NCBI RefSeq assembly: GCF_015354335.1
Contig: NZ_JADKYR010000001.1
Coordinates: forward strand, 806,001-870,000
DNA length: 64,000 bases
Source of the DNA: Methylophilus sp. 13
GTDB lineage: Bacteria; Pseudomonadota; Gammaproteobacteria; Burkholderiales; Methylophilaceae
Direction: 5' to 3'
Below, one piece after another: positions 1-8,542 of this stretch. A model generated the notes under the pieces. That model had not been told where the DNA came from. It was given only the letters and a program-made list of their open reading frames with translations, and ran no database searches. Numbering within the stretch: position 1 is the stretch's first letter; each line of letters starts with the position of its first letter. Both the position numbers and the translations under genes were made by a program.

Positions 1-1
1 C

Positions 2-985
2 GCGTTTGAAGTTGATACTGCGGTCCAGGTATTGGTTGGTCTTTTTCAGCTTGTCGGTGATTTGCGGCGAGCTGTCTTTTAAGTATTTGATCGCCCAGGA
101 AATATCCATTTTAATGGCTGTCAACAACGAGCCCAGCTCATCATGCAATTCGCGCGAGAGCTGATAGCGCTCACGCTCAATGTTGGTCTGTGCCTGCAGG
201 GCCTGTCGTTGCAGGCTGACGGTTAGGGTCTGGATATTGCGCTCGTATTCGGCGTTCTCATCCGTCAAGCGTTCGTGCAAATTGGCTTTTTCTGCCAGCT
301 CACGCAATAAACGGCGAATCACCAGTACCACCAGTGACACAAAGATCAACGGGCACGCCATGACAAACCAGCGCATCATGCGCCGCATATTATTTCTCGC
401 CTCGGCCAGTTCGTGACGGTAATCGGTGATTTCCTTCTCAAACTGGCGCGAGAGCATTTGCACGTTCGCACTTTCTTTAATGCCAGAGTCCAGCTTGACC
501 ACGGCCAACGCCTTGTCGAACTGGTGCTTCTTGGCAAAATCAATGGTCACACTCATTTCGGCAGACTTTTTGGCAATGCTGTTGACCAGCTGGTTCATGA
601 TGTTTTGTATCGTGATGTGCTTGACCAGATTGGTGTGGTTCAACAGCGTATTGATGTTTTGCAGATGTTCGCTGATCTCCTGCGTCGCCTCGTCATAAGG
701 CGCGAAATAGTTTTCAGAACGGGTGAGCAAGTAGCCGCGCTGCGCGCTTTCAGCCACCGAAAGACTGGCTTGTGTTTTCCACTCCTCCATCAGGAGCTGG
801 TCCAGTTTGGTCAGCAGGTCTGTTTTTTCACGCGTATTGACGATCAAGCGATCGTTCACCACCAGCATGGCCGCAGCGAGCAATAAACTCACCGTCAGTA
901 AAGCCACCGTATTACCGCCAAAGGTATCACTGATGACTTCCAGCCTGTCCAGCAAGGCCATCAATTGGGTTCTGATTTTTTGCAT
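2..985 (-). CDS. Sensor histidine kinase (CHASE3-like, HisKA_3), 3' end outside window
   Basis: Reading leftwards from ATG at 985, 328 codons run off the window edge. There is a membrane segment at about residues 25-43. A helical periplasmic region follows, containing the ESAQRGYLLTRSENY pattern typical of CHASE3 sensors (about 79-93). A second membrane segment lies at about 206-226, then a coiled coil. The HisKA_3 box RELHDELGSLLTAIKMD has its phosphorylated histidine at about 281. The ATPase domain lies beyond the window. This type of kinase works with NarL/FixJ regulators, so the divergent regulator at 2221 is a plausible partner; this is inferred from proximity only. Confidence 0.85.
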   Translation of the reverse strand, partial: MQKIRTQLMALLDRLEVISDTFGGNTVALLTVSLLLAAAMLVVNDRLIVNTREKTDLLTKLDQLLMEEWKTQASLSVAESAQRGYLLTRSENYFAPYDEATQEISEHLQNINTLLNHTNLVKHITIQNIMNQLVNSIAKKSAEMSVTIDFAKKHQFDKALAVVKLDSGIKESANVQMLSRQFEKEITDYRHELAEARNNMRRMMRWFVMACPLIFVSLVVLVIRRLLRELAEKANLHERLTDENAEYERNIQTLTVSLQRQALQAQTNIERERYQLSRELHDELGSLLTAIKMDISWAIKYLKDSSPQITDKLKKTNQYLDRSINFKR

Positions 986-1278
986 GCGGTTTACAAGGAT
1001 AAAGATTGAAAGAAGGGTCAATCCAGCGTATTTTAATGTGCATTGTGAACAATACATTATCATCATAACGGGCTTGATGAGGATGGGCAATGTAAACATG
1101 CGTGATCAAGCCAAATAAGCATTGTCAGAGAATTCTGACCGTGTAATCGGTAGTGAGCCGATAGGTTCTCGCAGGCCGGGCAGTTAAGATGGCACCATAT
1201 TGAAAACGCATCTTAATGCTCATATAACATCAAGATCGATTTCAACCATGCTGTATGACTTTTTAAAGGAGTTACAAA
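986..1278. other. Intergenic region between divergent kinase and YqjD-like gene
   Basis: This 293-bp gap separates two divergent genes and should hold promoters for both. A good Shine-Dalgarno sequence (AAGGAG) lies about ten bases before the gene at 1279. I see no further gene, repeat or structured element that I could support. Confidence 0.5.
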
Positions 1279-1695
1279 ATGTTTAATTTTTCCAAAGACC
1301 ATGTTGAAAATACAACGGATGATTTAGCTAAAAAATCTGACCAAGCCATTGAAGAAATTGCAGCGCAAGTCAAATCCACCGCCAATGATTTGCTGGACGC
1401 AGTCAATGACACGGCTGACACGACACAAGACAAGGCCAAGGCCTTGATTCACACCCTGAAAGCAAATATCGACCGTTTGACCAGCGAAGAAAATGCAGCA
1501 GCATTGGCTTCTAACCTGTCAGCGAAAGCAGGTCGTGTAAAGGATCAGGTACAGCGTGAAGTCAGCGATACCTATCACACCATCAAGGACAAAACCGCTG
1601 ACACGGTGCAAGAGCATCCACTGGGTACGGTACTGGTAGCCGCTGGCGTCGGTTTGCTGATAGGATACCTGTTGGGCGCCAAGCGTCGCGAATAA
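1279..1695 (+). CDS. YqjD/ElaB-like (DUF883) membrane-anchored protein
   Basis: The 138-residue protein is mostly charged amphipathic helix, with many Lys, Asp, Glu and Ala. It ends in a single glycine-rich membrane helix at about residues 113-132 followed by a basic tail (AKRRE). This is the architecture of the ElaB/YqjD/DUF883 family, which in enterobacteria sits in the inner membrane by its C-terminus and can bind ribosomes in stationary phase. It has an AAGGAG ribosome site and lies 12 bp before a YqjE-like membrane protein, so the pair resembles the yqjD-yqjE operon. The exact role is unknown. Confidence 0.85.
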   Translation: MFNFSKDHVENTTDDLAKKSDQAIEEIAAQVKSTANDLLDAVNDTADTTQDKAKALIHTLKANIDRLTSEENAAALASNLSAKAGRVKDQVQREVSDTYHTIKDKTADTVQEHPLGTVLVAAGVGLLIGYLLGAKRRE

Positions 1696-1707
1696 TTAAG
1701 GAAATCT

Positions 1708-2211
1708 ATGTGGTTAAACCTCCTGAAATTTGTGGCTGTACTGTTTCTAGACCGTAAAGTCTCGGCATTGAAGGATAATTTCATCAATTTGCGCCATCAT
1801 GTGGCTGACTATACCGAAGACAGAGCGCAACACATGAAGCAGGATTTTCTGGAGGAAACCCAACGCATGGCTACCAGCATTGTCGGCCTGCTGGTGGTCT
1901 TCAGCATGTTTATTTTTACCGGCTTGCTCGGGTTGATGTGGCTGTTTTCCATCTTGTGGGAGAATCCACATCGCACCTTGATTCTGGGGCTGGTGATGCT
2001 GGTTCCTGCCGCCATCGGGCTGATTGTGTTTTTGGCAGTGCGCGCGCAGTGGTACAAAAAACCATTGTTTGCAGATTCGCTGTCAATGATCAGTCATGAC
2101 TGGCAGGTATTCCGCAATGAGATTGCGCCACCGCCACCGGCAACACCTGAAGATGAGGGTGGCGAAGCGGCTTACACTGAAAAACCAGCTTCTGACACCC
2201 CAAAACAATAA
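1708..2211 (+). CDS. YqjE-like phage-holin-superfamily membrane protein
   Basis: A 167-residue protein with an N-terminal amphipathic stretch and two hydrophobic segments at about residues 51-79 and 87-111. The tail is hydrophilic and proline/glutamate rich. This matches the YqjE / putative holin-X (Phage_holin_3_6) membrane family that accompanies DUF883 proteins. It starts 12 bp after the YqjD-like gene and is followed 9 bp later by a response regulator, so these genes are probably cotranscribed. Despite the family name, nothing nearby is phage derived. Confidence 0.75.
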   Translation: MWLNLLKFVAVLFLDRKVSALKDNFINLRHHVADYTEDRAQHMKQDFLEETQRMATSIVGLLVVFSMFIFTGLLGLMWLFSILWENPHRTLILGLVMLVPAAIGLIVFLAVRAQWYKKPLFADSLSMISHDWQVFRNEIAPPPPATPEDEGGEAAYTEKPASDTPKQ

Positions 2212-2220
2212 GAGAACCAC

Positions 2221-2853
2221 ATGAAAAGAATTCTTTTGGTAGATGATCACAGTATTGTTCGTGATGGTTTACGTAACCTGATTGAGCTTGAGTCTGACCT
2301 GCAGGTCACCGGAGAAGCAAGCTCTGGCTCAGAAGCCATCCAGCTGGTACGCAAAAACGAGTTTGATGCCATGGTGCTGGATATTTCCATGCCGGATAAA
2401 AACGGGGTCGATACGCTGCATGAGCTTAAGCACGTCGCCCCGACCTTGCCGGTGCTGGTGCTGAGCGGCTATTCTGAAGACCAGTACGCATTGAACCTGA
2501 TGCGTAACGGCTGCAAGGGCTATTTGTCGAAAAATGCGGATTCAGATGAAATCATTCAGGCCATCCGCACCATTGCCAGCGGCAAACGCTATATTTCGGC
2601 CGAACTGGCAGAGCTGATGACCAATGAACTGAGTCATCCTTCGGAAAAGCAGTTACATGAAACCCTGTCCGACCGAGAGTTTCAAGTATTCGTCAAGCTG
2701 GCTGCGGGGCAGACCCCAACGGCAATTGCAGAGGAGCTCTTCATCAGTATCAAGACCGTGAGCACTTATCGCAGTCGCATTCTGGAAAAAATGGCCATGA
2801 AATCAAATGCTGACCTGACATACTATGCCATTAAATATGGGCTACTTAATTAA
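2221..2853 (+). CDS. NarL/FixJ-family response regulator
   Basis: This 210-residue protein has an N-terminal receiver domain with the acidic pair VDD at 7-9, the phospho-acceptor Asp54 in LDISMPDKNG and the conserved lysine near residue 104 (LSKN). A LuxR-type helix-turn-helix starts around residue 143 (LSDREFQVFVKLAAGQ, then SIKTVSTYRSRI). It is a DNA-binding regulator activated by phosphorylation, probably by a HisKA_3 kinase such as the one at 2-985. It lies 9 bp behind the YqjE-like gene in an apparent operon. Confidence 0.9.
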   Translation: MKRILLVDDHSIVRDGLRNLIELESDLQVTGEASSGSEAIQLVRKNEFDAMVLDISMPDKNGVDTLHELKHVAPTLPVLVLSGYSEDQYALNLMRNGCKGYLSKNADSDEIIQAIRTIASGKRYISAELAELMTNELSHPSEKQLHETLSDREFQVFVKLAAGQTPTAIAEELFISIKTVSTYRSRILEKMAMKSNADLTYYAIKYGLLN

Positions 2854-2943
2854 AGAAAAATCACTAACAAGGCGCCCTTTTGTCATGTCAGCATTCAACT
2901 TGCTTAAATTTAGATCACCCAGGGAGTCATTGGTGAGATTGTT

Positions 2944-3324
2944 ATGTATAGATTATTGTTAGTTGAAGATTCTGCGTTGATCCGTGATGTCATTGTGGAA
3001 ATGCTGCAAGACTGTCAGCAGCTTGATATCCAGGATGTCGCCACCACCAGTGATGAAGCGATCAACCTGCTCAATGCACATGAGTACGACATGGTCGTGC
3101 TCGACATTGAGCTGGCCAAAGGCACGGGCTTTGATGTGGTCAGGCATACCCGCCAGCAGAGCTACCCTTACAAGACGCCTGACATTGTCATGTTGACGAA
3201 TCATGGCAACAGTTACTATCGTAATCTGGCGCAAAATATGGGCGTAGAGTATTTTTTTGACAAGTCCTTGCAGTTTGATGAGTGCATAGACATCATTCAA
3301 CAGCGTGCCAGCCAGATCAACTAA
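2944..3324 (+). CDS. Single-domain (CheY-like) response regulator
   Basis: The 126-residue protein is only a receiver domain: acidic EDS at 8-10, Asp54 in VVLDIELAKG, and a lysine in FFDKS near the C-terminus. It has no output domain, so it should act by protein-protein contact or as a phosphate relay. It follows the NarL-type regulator by 90 bp on the same strand and may share the same signalling pathway. The partner cannot be told from sequence. Confidence 0.85.
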   Translation: MYRLLLVEDSALIRDVIVEMLQDCQQLDIQDVATTSDEAINLLNAHEYDMVVLDIELAKGTGFDVVRHTRQQSYPYKTPDIVMLTNHGNSYYRNLAQNMGVEYFFDKSLQFDECIDIIQQRASQIN

Positions 3325-3375
3325 CTACCTTTCTTAACCCTGGCCGGACCCGGCCTGAAACACTGCGGTGCTTTG

Positions 3376-3855
3376 ATGTCTTTAGAAACCTGGGAATTAC
3401 TGAGCTATGTGGTCACCGTGGTCGGCTTGCCGCTGGCCATTGTCACGTTTGTGCTTGAACAGCGCAAAGAGCGCGAAAATGAAGATGAAGAGGTCTACCA
3501 GTTACTGGCAGATAACTACACGGATTTTCTCAAGCTGGTGATGGCTCACCCGGACCTGCAATTGCGCTCCAACCGCGAATCCCTGGTACTTAGCGCCGAA
3601 CAGGAGGAGCGCAAACTGGTATTGTTTGAAATCCTTATTTCACTGTTTGAGCGCGCCTATTTACTGGCTTACGATCCCGACATGCGTGGCAAACGCTTAC
3701 GCCGCTGGATGTCGTGGGAGGATTACATGCGTGAATGGTGCCAGCGTGAAGATTTCCGCCAGCACCTGCCACGACTGCTGGTCGGCGAAGATGCTGATTT
3801 TGTCGCCCACATTAACCAGATTGCACAGGAAGTCGCCTCTGCGCAGACGCGCTAG
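3376..3855 (+). CDS. Hypothetical membrane-anchored protein
   Basis: I chose ATG at 3376; a TTG lies one codon upstream. The product (159 residues) has one N-terminal membrane helix (about 8-25, LSYVVTVVGLPLAIVTFVL), then a charged cytoplasmic region rich in Glu/Arg with tryptophans around 110-120. Similar short one-helix proteins often occur next to signalling genes, but I do not recognise a named function. It is the last gene of the rightward group starting at 1279. Confidence 0.7.
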   Translation: MSLETWELLSYVVTVVGLPLAIVTFVLEQRKERENEDEEVYQLLADNYTDFLKLVMAHPDLQLRSNRESLVLSAEQEERKLVLFEILISLFERAYLLAYDPDMRGKRLRRWMSWEDYMREWCQREDFRQHLPRLLVGEDADFVAHINQIAQEVASAQTR

Positions 3856-3896
3856 ACCAACATCTGATGACGCTTTCCAACGAGACAGTTCAGCCG

Positions 3897-4757
3897 CTAT
3901 TTTTTGATGGCGGTGACTTTAAAGCCCGCCTGCCTGAAGGCCTGTAACAAGCCATTTTTACCGGCCAAATGCGCCGCGCCAACGGCAATAAACACACTGC
4001 CTTGTCGCGCCTGCTCCAGACTACGCTCGGCCATCACCACATTGCGTTCGTCCAGCAACTTGACACGCATACGTTGCCACAAAGCGGCCGGCAAAATGCC
4101 ACGCGTCATGGCATCATCCATATTCGCGACCTGCTCGGCATCCCCCGCCAGATAAGCCTTCATCAGCCGTTCAAAGTCTTGCTCCTTTTGCTTTTGGCTG
4201 CGTTTGAGCACCGCACGCAACATGAGCAACTGCTCATCCATGGACAAGCTATCCATGACCCCGAAATGTGCTTGCGCACTTTCTAACCCCACAATACGTT
4301 TGTCGAAGTCCTCTGCTTTAGCTTTAAGCAACAGATCTTGCGCAAACGGCGTTTGTGGCTTGGGCAAATCAAACATGACTGCCAGCAACCAGGGTTTCAT
4401 TTTGACCACCGCATCCATCGGGATCACGTGCATGTCTGCCAGCGCAGCGACCTGCTGCAATTCTGCTTCCGAGAGTAACTGTTTCAAATTGCTGTCTGGC
4501 ATTTGCAAAAGACTCACTGGCGGCGCCTCTGCTACCTCCAGCATAAACATATTCACATTTTTCAGCGCCTGAATCACCGACGCTGAAAAGTTGGTGACCC
4601 GGTTATCGTCGGTATGCATAGTGCCAAACAGGTAACTGACCTGGCCATTGGGCGCCTCCAGCTGCCAGAACAGGCCTTTCTCAGCCGCTTGCAGCAGTGG
4701 GGTTACCATCAATAAACACAGGGCGAACAAACGGACACTTCGCATCAAATTCCTCAC
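3897..4757 (-). CDS. TraB/GumN family protein, exported
   Basis: A 286-residue protein with a signal peptide (about 1-24, ending LLQAA). It then shows the family start FWQLEAPNGQVSYLFGTMHTDD and the late GxxH-type motif FIAVGAAHLAGKNGLLQAFRQAGFKV. This pair of motifs defines the TraB/GumN (PF01963) family, whose two GX2H-type sites are proposed to form a metal-dependent hydrolase. It is probably periplasmic. It stands alone, converging with the hypothetical gene at 3376. Its substrate is not predictable. Confidence 0.85.
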   Translation of the reverse strand: MRNLMRSVRLFALCLLMVTPLLQAAEKGLFWQLEAPNGQVSYLFGTMHTDDNRVTNFSASVIQALKNVNMFMLEVAEAPPVSLLQMPDSNLKQLLSEAELQQVAALADMHVIPMDAVVKMKPWLLAVMFDLPKPQTPFAQDLLLKAKAEDFDKRIVGLESAQAHFGVMDSLSMDEQLLMLRAVLKRSQKQKEQDFERLMKAYLAGDAEQVANMDDAMTRGILPAALWQRMRVKLLDERNVVMAERSLEQARQGSVFIAVGAAHLAGKNGLLQAFRQAGFKVTAIKK

Positions 4758-4961
4758 TTTTTGTGATTAGCTAAACAGTTGCAAACCCTCAGCAACCGGC
4801 ATTGTGACATCGTCTCACAAATAAATATCCGCTGCCATGATTGCAAGGCATCAGGCCGTCATTGCCAGCCCCCACGCCGAGGGCTACCATAGGCAGGTAG
4901 CTCCATGATCGAGCACTCAAGGATACAGCGACACTTCCCCCTCAACCCCGGAGACAGCCAG

Positions 4962-6056
4962 ATGAAAAGCAACAAACGTTTGATTGTTTTATTTGATGGC
5001 ACCTGGAACGACCCGCAAGACCTGACCAACGTCTACCAACTCTCAACCTTAATCGAAGCCAAGGATGGCGACATTGAACAGCGTTTTTTCTATGAACCTG
5101 GCGTGGGGACCGGCACCGGCGAAAAGTTGCGCGGGGGTTTATTTGGGTATGGCTTGAGCAAAAACCTGCTTAAAGGCTATGACTGGCTGGTCAGGCGCTA
5201 TCAGACAGGTGATGAGATATGGGTGTTTGGCTTTAGCCGTGGCGCGTATACGGCCAGAAGCCTGGTCGGCTTGATCCGAAAATGCGGGTTACTCAACACC
5301 AGCACACCAGATTTGCTCGCACGCGCTGAAGCGCTCTACCGCGACAAATCCGCTGCACCGGAGAGCCCCCAGTGCCTGGCGTTCAGGCAGACCTACAGCC
5401 AGGAAGTCCGTGTCCATTTTCTGGGAGTTTGGGATACCGTCGGCGCGCTCGGCATCCCCGGCACCATGATTTCAGAGCAGGGATTTTATGCCTGGCATGA
5501 TACCGAGCTGTCAAAAATCGTTTCTCATGCCTACCATGCGATGGCAATAGACGAACACCGTGAAGCTTATAAAGTAGCGATGTGGACCAATGCGGGCGGC
5601 CAGCAAAAACCTGAGAACATTGCGGTGGAGCAGCGCTGGTTTATCGGCGCGCACGCCAATGTCGGCGGCGGTTATGGCCATGACCCGCTGGCCACCATTG
5701 CACTGGGATGGATGCTGGACAAAGCCCGTGCCGCAGGCCTTAAACTAAAACCGTTTTCAGTGGCCCCTAATGCCTGCTTATCGAGCCCCACAGATGCATA
5801 CAAAGCGTTTGCTTATGGCCTGTATGCTTTTTTCAAGGGCTTGTTTAGCAAAGGCGATGGTAGATTTTACCGGCCTTATCGTGGCAGCCCAGTCACGCCC
5901 TCCCCCGACGTAGCCAATGCGCTGCAAGCCCTGCCTGTGACGGCGGTTAACGTGACGCTGGATAGTTCGGTAGCGGAAAAATGGTTGGCACAAGCCGATT
6001 ATCGCCCGCCTACGCTGCTCAATGCCGGCATAGCGCCGACGCAAGCGGCACGCTAA
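4962..6056 (+). CDS. DUF2235 alpha/beta-hydrolase (Tle1-like phospholipase domain)
   Basis: The likely start is ATG at 4962, preceded by GGAGA; an upstream in-frame ATG at 4905 has no comparable ribosome site. The 364-residue product opens with KRLIVLFDGTWNDP, the DUF2235 signature. It has the nucleophile elbow GFSRGAYTAR with the catalytic serine at about residue 92. Later motifs include FLGVWDTVGALG and AHANVGGGYG. DUF2235 covers type VI secretion phospholipase effectors (Tle1) and uncharacterised cytosolic hydrolases. No secretion genes, VgrG or immunity gene lie alongside, so an effector role is not supported here. Confidence 0.85.
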   Translation: MKSNKRLIVLFDGTWNDPQDLTNVYQLSTLIEAKDGDIEQRFFYEPGVGTGTGEKLRGGLFGYGLSKNLLKGYDWLVRRYQTGDEIWVFGFSRGAYTARSLVGLIRKCGLLNTSTPDLLARAEALYRDKSAAPESPQCLAFRQTYSQEVRVHFLGVWDTVGALGIPGTMISEQGFYAWHDTELSKIVSHAYHAMAIDEHREAYKVAMWTNAGGQQKPENIAVEQRWFIGAHANVGGGYGHDPLATIALGWMLDKARAAGLKLKPFSVAPNACLSSPTDAYKAFAYGLYAFFKGLFSKGDGRFYRPYRGSPVTPSPDVANALQALPVTAVNVTLDSSVAEKWLAQADYRPPTLLNAGIAPTQAAR

Positions 6057-6060
6057 TCCA

Positions 6061-8247
6061 TCAATGTTTTTTGCTACGCGGCGCGTGCTTTTTCGGGCTG
6101 GCAAAGCTTTTGGTCTGGTTAAAGCCTTTAGGTAATGGCTTGGCCTGGAAGCGGCTGCCGTCCGATTGCACGATTTGTGGCAACACGGCAGGCTGGTACG
6201 CGGGCACCAGGTGCTTTTTACCATTGCCAATCAAATCCGCTCTGCCCATTTTCTTCAATGCTTCACGCAGCATCGGCCAGTTTTGCGGATCGTGATAGCG
6301 GATGAAGGCTTTGTGCAATTTGCGGATATTGCCTGCTTTAGGGACGGGCACGGTTTCAGAATCCGCCGTCACTTTACGCAGCGGATTTTTACCGCTGTGA
6401 TACATGGCAGTGGCCATCGCCATCGGCGTTGGCGTGAAGGTTTGCACCTGATCCAGCCGGAAATCATTGCGCTTGAGCCATAAGGCCAGATTAAGCATGT
6501 CTTCATCGGTGGTGCCTGGATGTGAGGCAATAAAATACGGTATCAAATACTGTTTTTTACCCGCCTCGGCGCTAAAGCGCTCAAACATGCGCTTGAACTC
6601 ATCATAGGCGCCCATGCCAGGCTTCATCATTTTGCTTAGCACATTCTCTTCAGAATGTTCAGGCGCAATCTTGAGATAGCCGCCCACGTGATGCTGCACC
6701 AGCTCTTTCACATACTCGGGCGACTTCACGGCCAGATCGTAACGCAAGCCGGAACCGATTAATATCTTTTTGACACCGCGCAGGTTGCGCGCCTTGCGAT
6801 ACAACTGAATCAACGCAGAGTGATCGGTATTGAGGTTTTCACATACGCCCGGATAGACACAAGACAACTTGCGGCAATTCTTTTCGATTTCCTCAGACTT
6901 GCAAGAGAGGCGATACATATTGGCGGTCGGGCCGCCTAAGTCTGAGATTACCCCGGTGAAGCCATCCACCTTGTCGCGGATTTCTTCAATTTCACGCAAA
7001 ATCGAGTCTTCTGAACGGCTTTGGATAATGCGGCCTTCATGCTCGGTAATCGAACAAAAAGTACAGCCGCCAAAGCAGCCACGCATGATGTTGACCGAGA
7101 AGCGGATCATTTCCCAGGCCGGGATTTTGGCATCGCCATAGGCCGGATGGGGCTTGCGGGCATAAGGCAAGTCATATACATAATCCATCTCTTTGGTCGT
7201 GAGGGGAATCGGCGGCGGATTGAGCCAGACCTCCCGGTTGCCATGCTTTTGTACCAGTGCCCGTGCATTGCCCGGGTTAGACTCCAGATGCAACACGCGT
7301 GAAGCATGCGCATACATGACAGGATCACTCACCACCTCTTCATAAGACGGCATGCGGATCACCTGACGTTCGCGCGGCACTTTGGCAGCTTTCAGCGGTA
7401 AAGGCAAGCTGATCGCCGCAGCATTGGCGTCTTTCGCCTGATCATCCGTTGCGCAACTGGCATCAGCTTTGCCCATTTTCATCGCATAGGGGTCTTCGTG
7501 CTTATCCACCACCCCTGGCCGGTCGAGACGGGTAGAGGGCACCTCCACAAATTCATCTGGCACTTGCTTGCGGATAAACGCGGTGCCGCGAATATCCTCA
7601 ATCTCATGGATCGCTTCTCCACGGGCAATGCGGTGCGACAGTTCGACAATGGCACGCTCGGCGTTTCCGAACACCAGCAAGTCCGCCTTGGCATCCATCA
7701 GGATAGAACGACGGACTTTATCTGACCAGTAATCATAGTGCGCTATGCGGCGCAGGCTGGCTTCAATACTGCCAATCACCAGCGGCACATCCGCATAGGC
7801 TTCTTTACAACGTTGAGAGTAAACCAGTACCGCGCGATCAGGGCGCTTATTGGCCTCGGCATTCGGCGTATAGGCATCATCCGAGCGTATCTTGCGGTCC
7901 GCGGTATAGCGGTTGACCATGCTATCCATATTCCCGGCCGTGACGCCAAAATACAGATTGGGTTTACCCAGCACTTTGAACGGTTCTGCCGACTGCCAGT
8001 CTGGTTGCGCAATAATGCCCACGCGAAAACCTTGTGCCTCAAGCAAGCGGCCAATCAGGGCGACGCCAAAACTGGGATGGTCAATGTAGGCATCGCCGCT
8101 GACCAGAATAATATCGCAGCTATCCCAGCCCAATGCATCCATTTCGGCGCGACTCATGGGCAGCACGGGGGCGGTGCCAAAGCGTTTCGCCCAATAAGGA
8201 CGGTAACTTTGAATGGGTTTGGCAGTGAGGGAAGTATAGATTTCCAC
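6061..8247 (-). CDS. ygiQ: YgiQ family radical SAM protein (UPF0313)
   Basis: A 728-residue protein of the usual YgiQ length. The N-terminal domain contains [22 protein letters not shown] central radical-SAM domain has the cluster motif CFGGCTFC (CxxxCxxC). The C-terminal region contains [20 protein letters not shown]. The tail is basic ([11 protein letters not shown]). YgiQ proteins bind a 4Fe-4S cluster and S-adenosylmethionine; their substrate is not established. The gene ends 4 bp from the convergent DUF2235 gene. Confidence 0.93.
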   Translation of the reverse strand: MEIYTSLTAKPIQSYRPYWAKRFGTAPVLPMSRAEMDALGWDSCDIILVSGDAYIDHPSFGVALIGRLLEAQGFRVGIIAQPDWQSAEPFKVLGKPNLYFGVTAGNMDSMVNRYTADRKIRSDDAYTPNAEANKRPDRAVLVYSQRCKEAYADVPLVIGSIEASLRRIAHYDYWSDKVRRSILMDAKADLLVFGNAERAIVELSHRIARGEAIHEIEDIRGTAFIRKQVPDEFVEVPSTRLDRPGVVDKHEDPYAMKMGKADASCATDDQAKDANAAAISLPLPLKAAKVPRERQVIRMPSYEEVVSDPVMYAHASRVLHLESNPGNARALVQKHGNREVWLNPPPIPLTTKEMDYVYDLPYARKPHPAYGDAKIPAWEMIRFSVNIMRGCFGGCTFCSITEHEGRIIQSRSEDSILREIEEIRDKVDGFTGVISDLGGPTANMYRLSCKSEEIEKNCRKLSCVYPGVCENLNTDHSALIQLYRKARNLRGVKKILIGSGLRYDLAVKSPEYVKELVQHHVGGYLKIAPEHSEENVLSKMMKPGMGAYDEFKRMFERFSAEAGKKQYLIPYFIASHPGTTDEDMLNLALWLKRNDFRLDQVQTFTPTPMAMATAMYHSGKNPLRKVTADSETVPVPKAGNIRKLHKAFIRYHDPQNWPMLREALKKMGRADLIGNGKKHLVPAYQPAVLPQIVQSDGSRFQAKPLPKGFNQTKSFASPKKHAPRSKKH

Positions 8248-8542
8248 GCGGGTAACCAGCTAATGCTTGAGAGTTGCGCATTTTACGCATTAATTGATTG
8301 ATTTGAAAGATTTTTTTCACAACATTCAGGTGAGTGCCACCTTACCTGGCCAAATCAATCACAATCATTCATCACCACAAACCATTCCCAAATATTTGTG
8401 TAATAAATAAGACGACATTTATTTAAAATTGGGCTCCCACAGGGGGCCGGTCTTATAAATGATTGCAGTCAGTTGTAAAGCCATGTATAAACAAAAATGC
8501 AGGACGGGGAAATTACTTATAAAATAATTACATAAACTCACA
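8248..8542. other. AT-rich intergenic region
   Basis: This 295-bp gap lies between the divergent ygiQ and GGDEF/EAL genes. It is AT rich and should carry both promoters. I see no gene or structured element of note; the imperfect palindrome near 8330-8350 (CAGGTGAG...TTACCTGG) is too weak to call. Confidence 0.4.

Noticed and set aside
1708-2211. Phage holin
   Set aside because: The family name is misleading; the gene pairs with a YqjD-like protein and there are no phage genes nearby.
4962-6056. Type VI secretion phospholipase effector Tle1
   Set aside because: Only the DUF2235 domain is shared; no VgrG, PAAR, immunity protein or T6SS genes are nearby.
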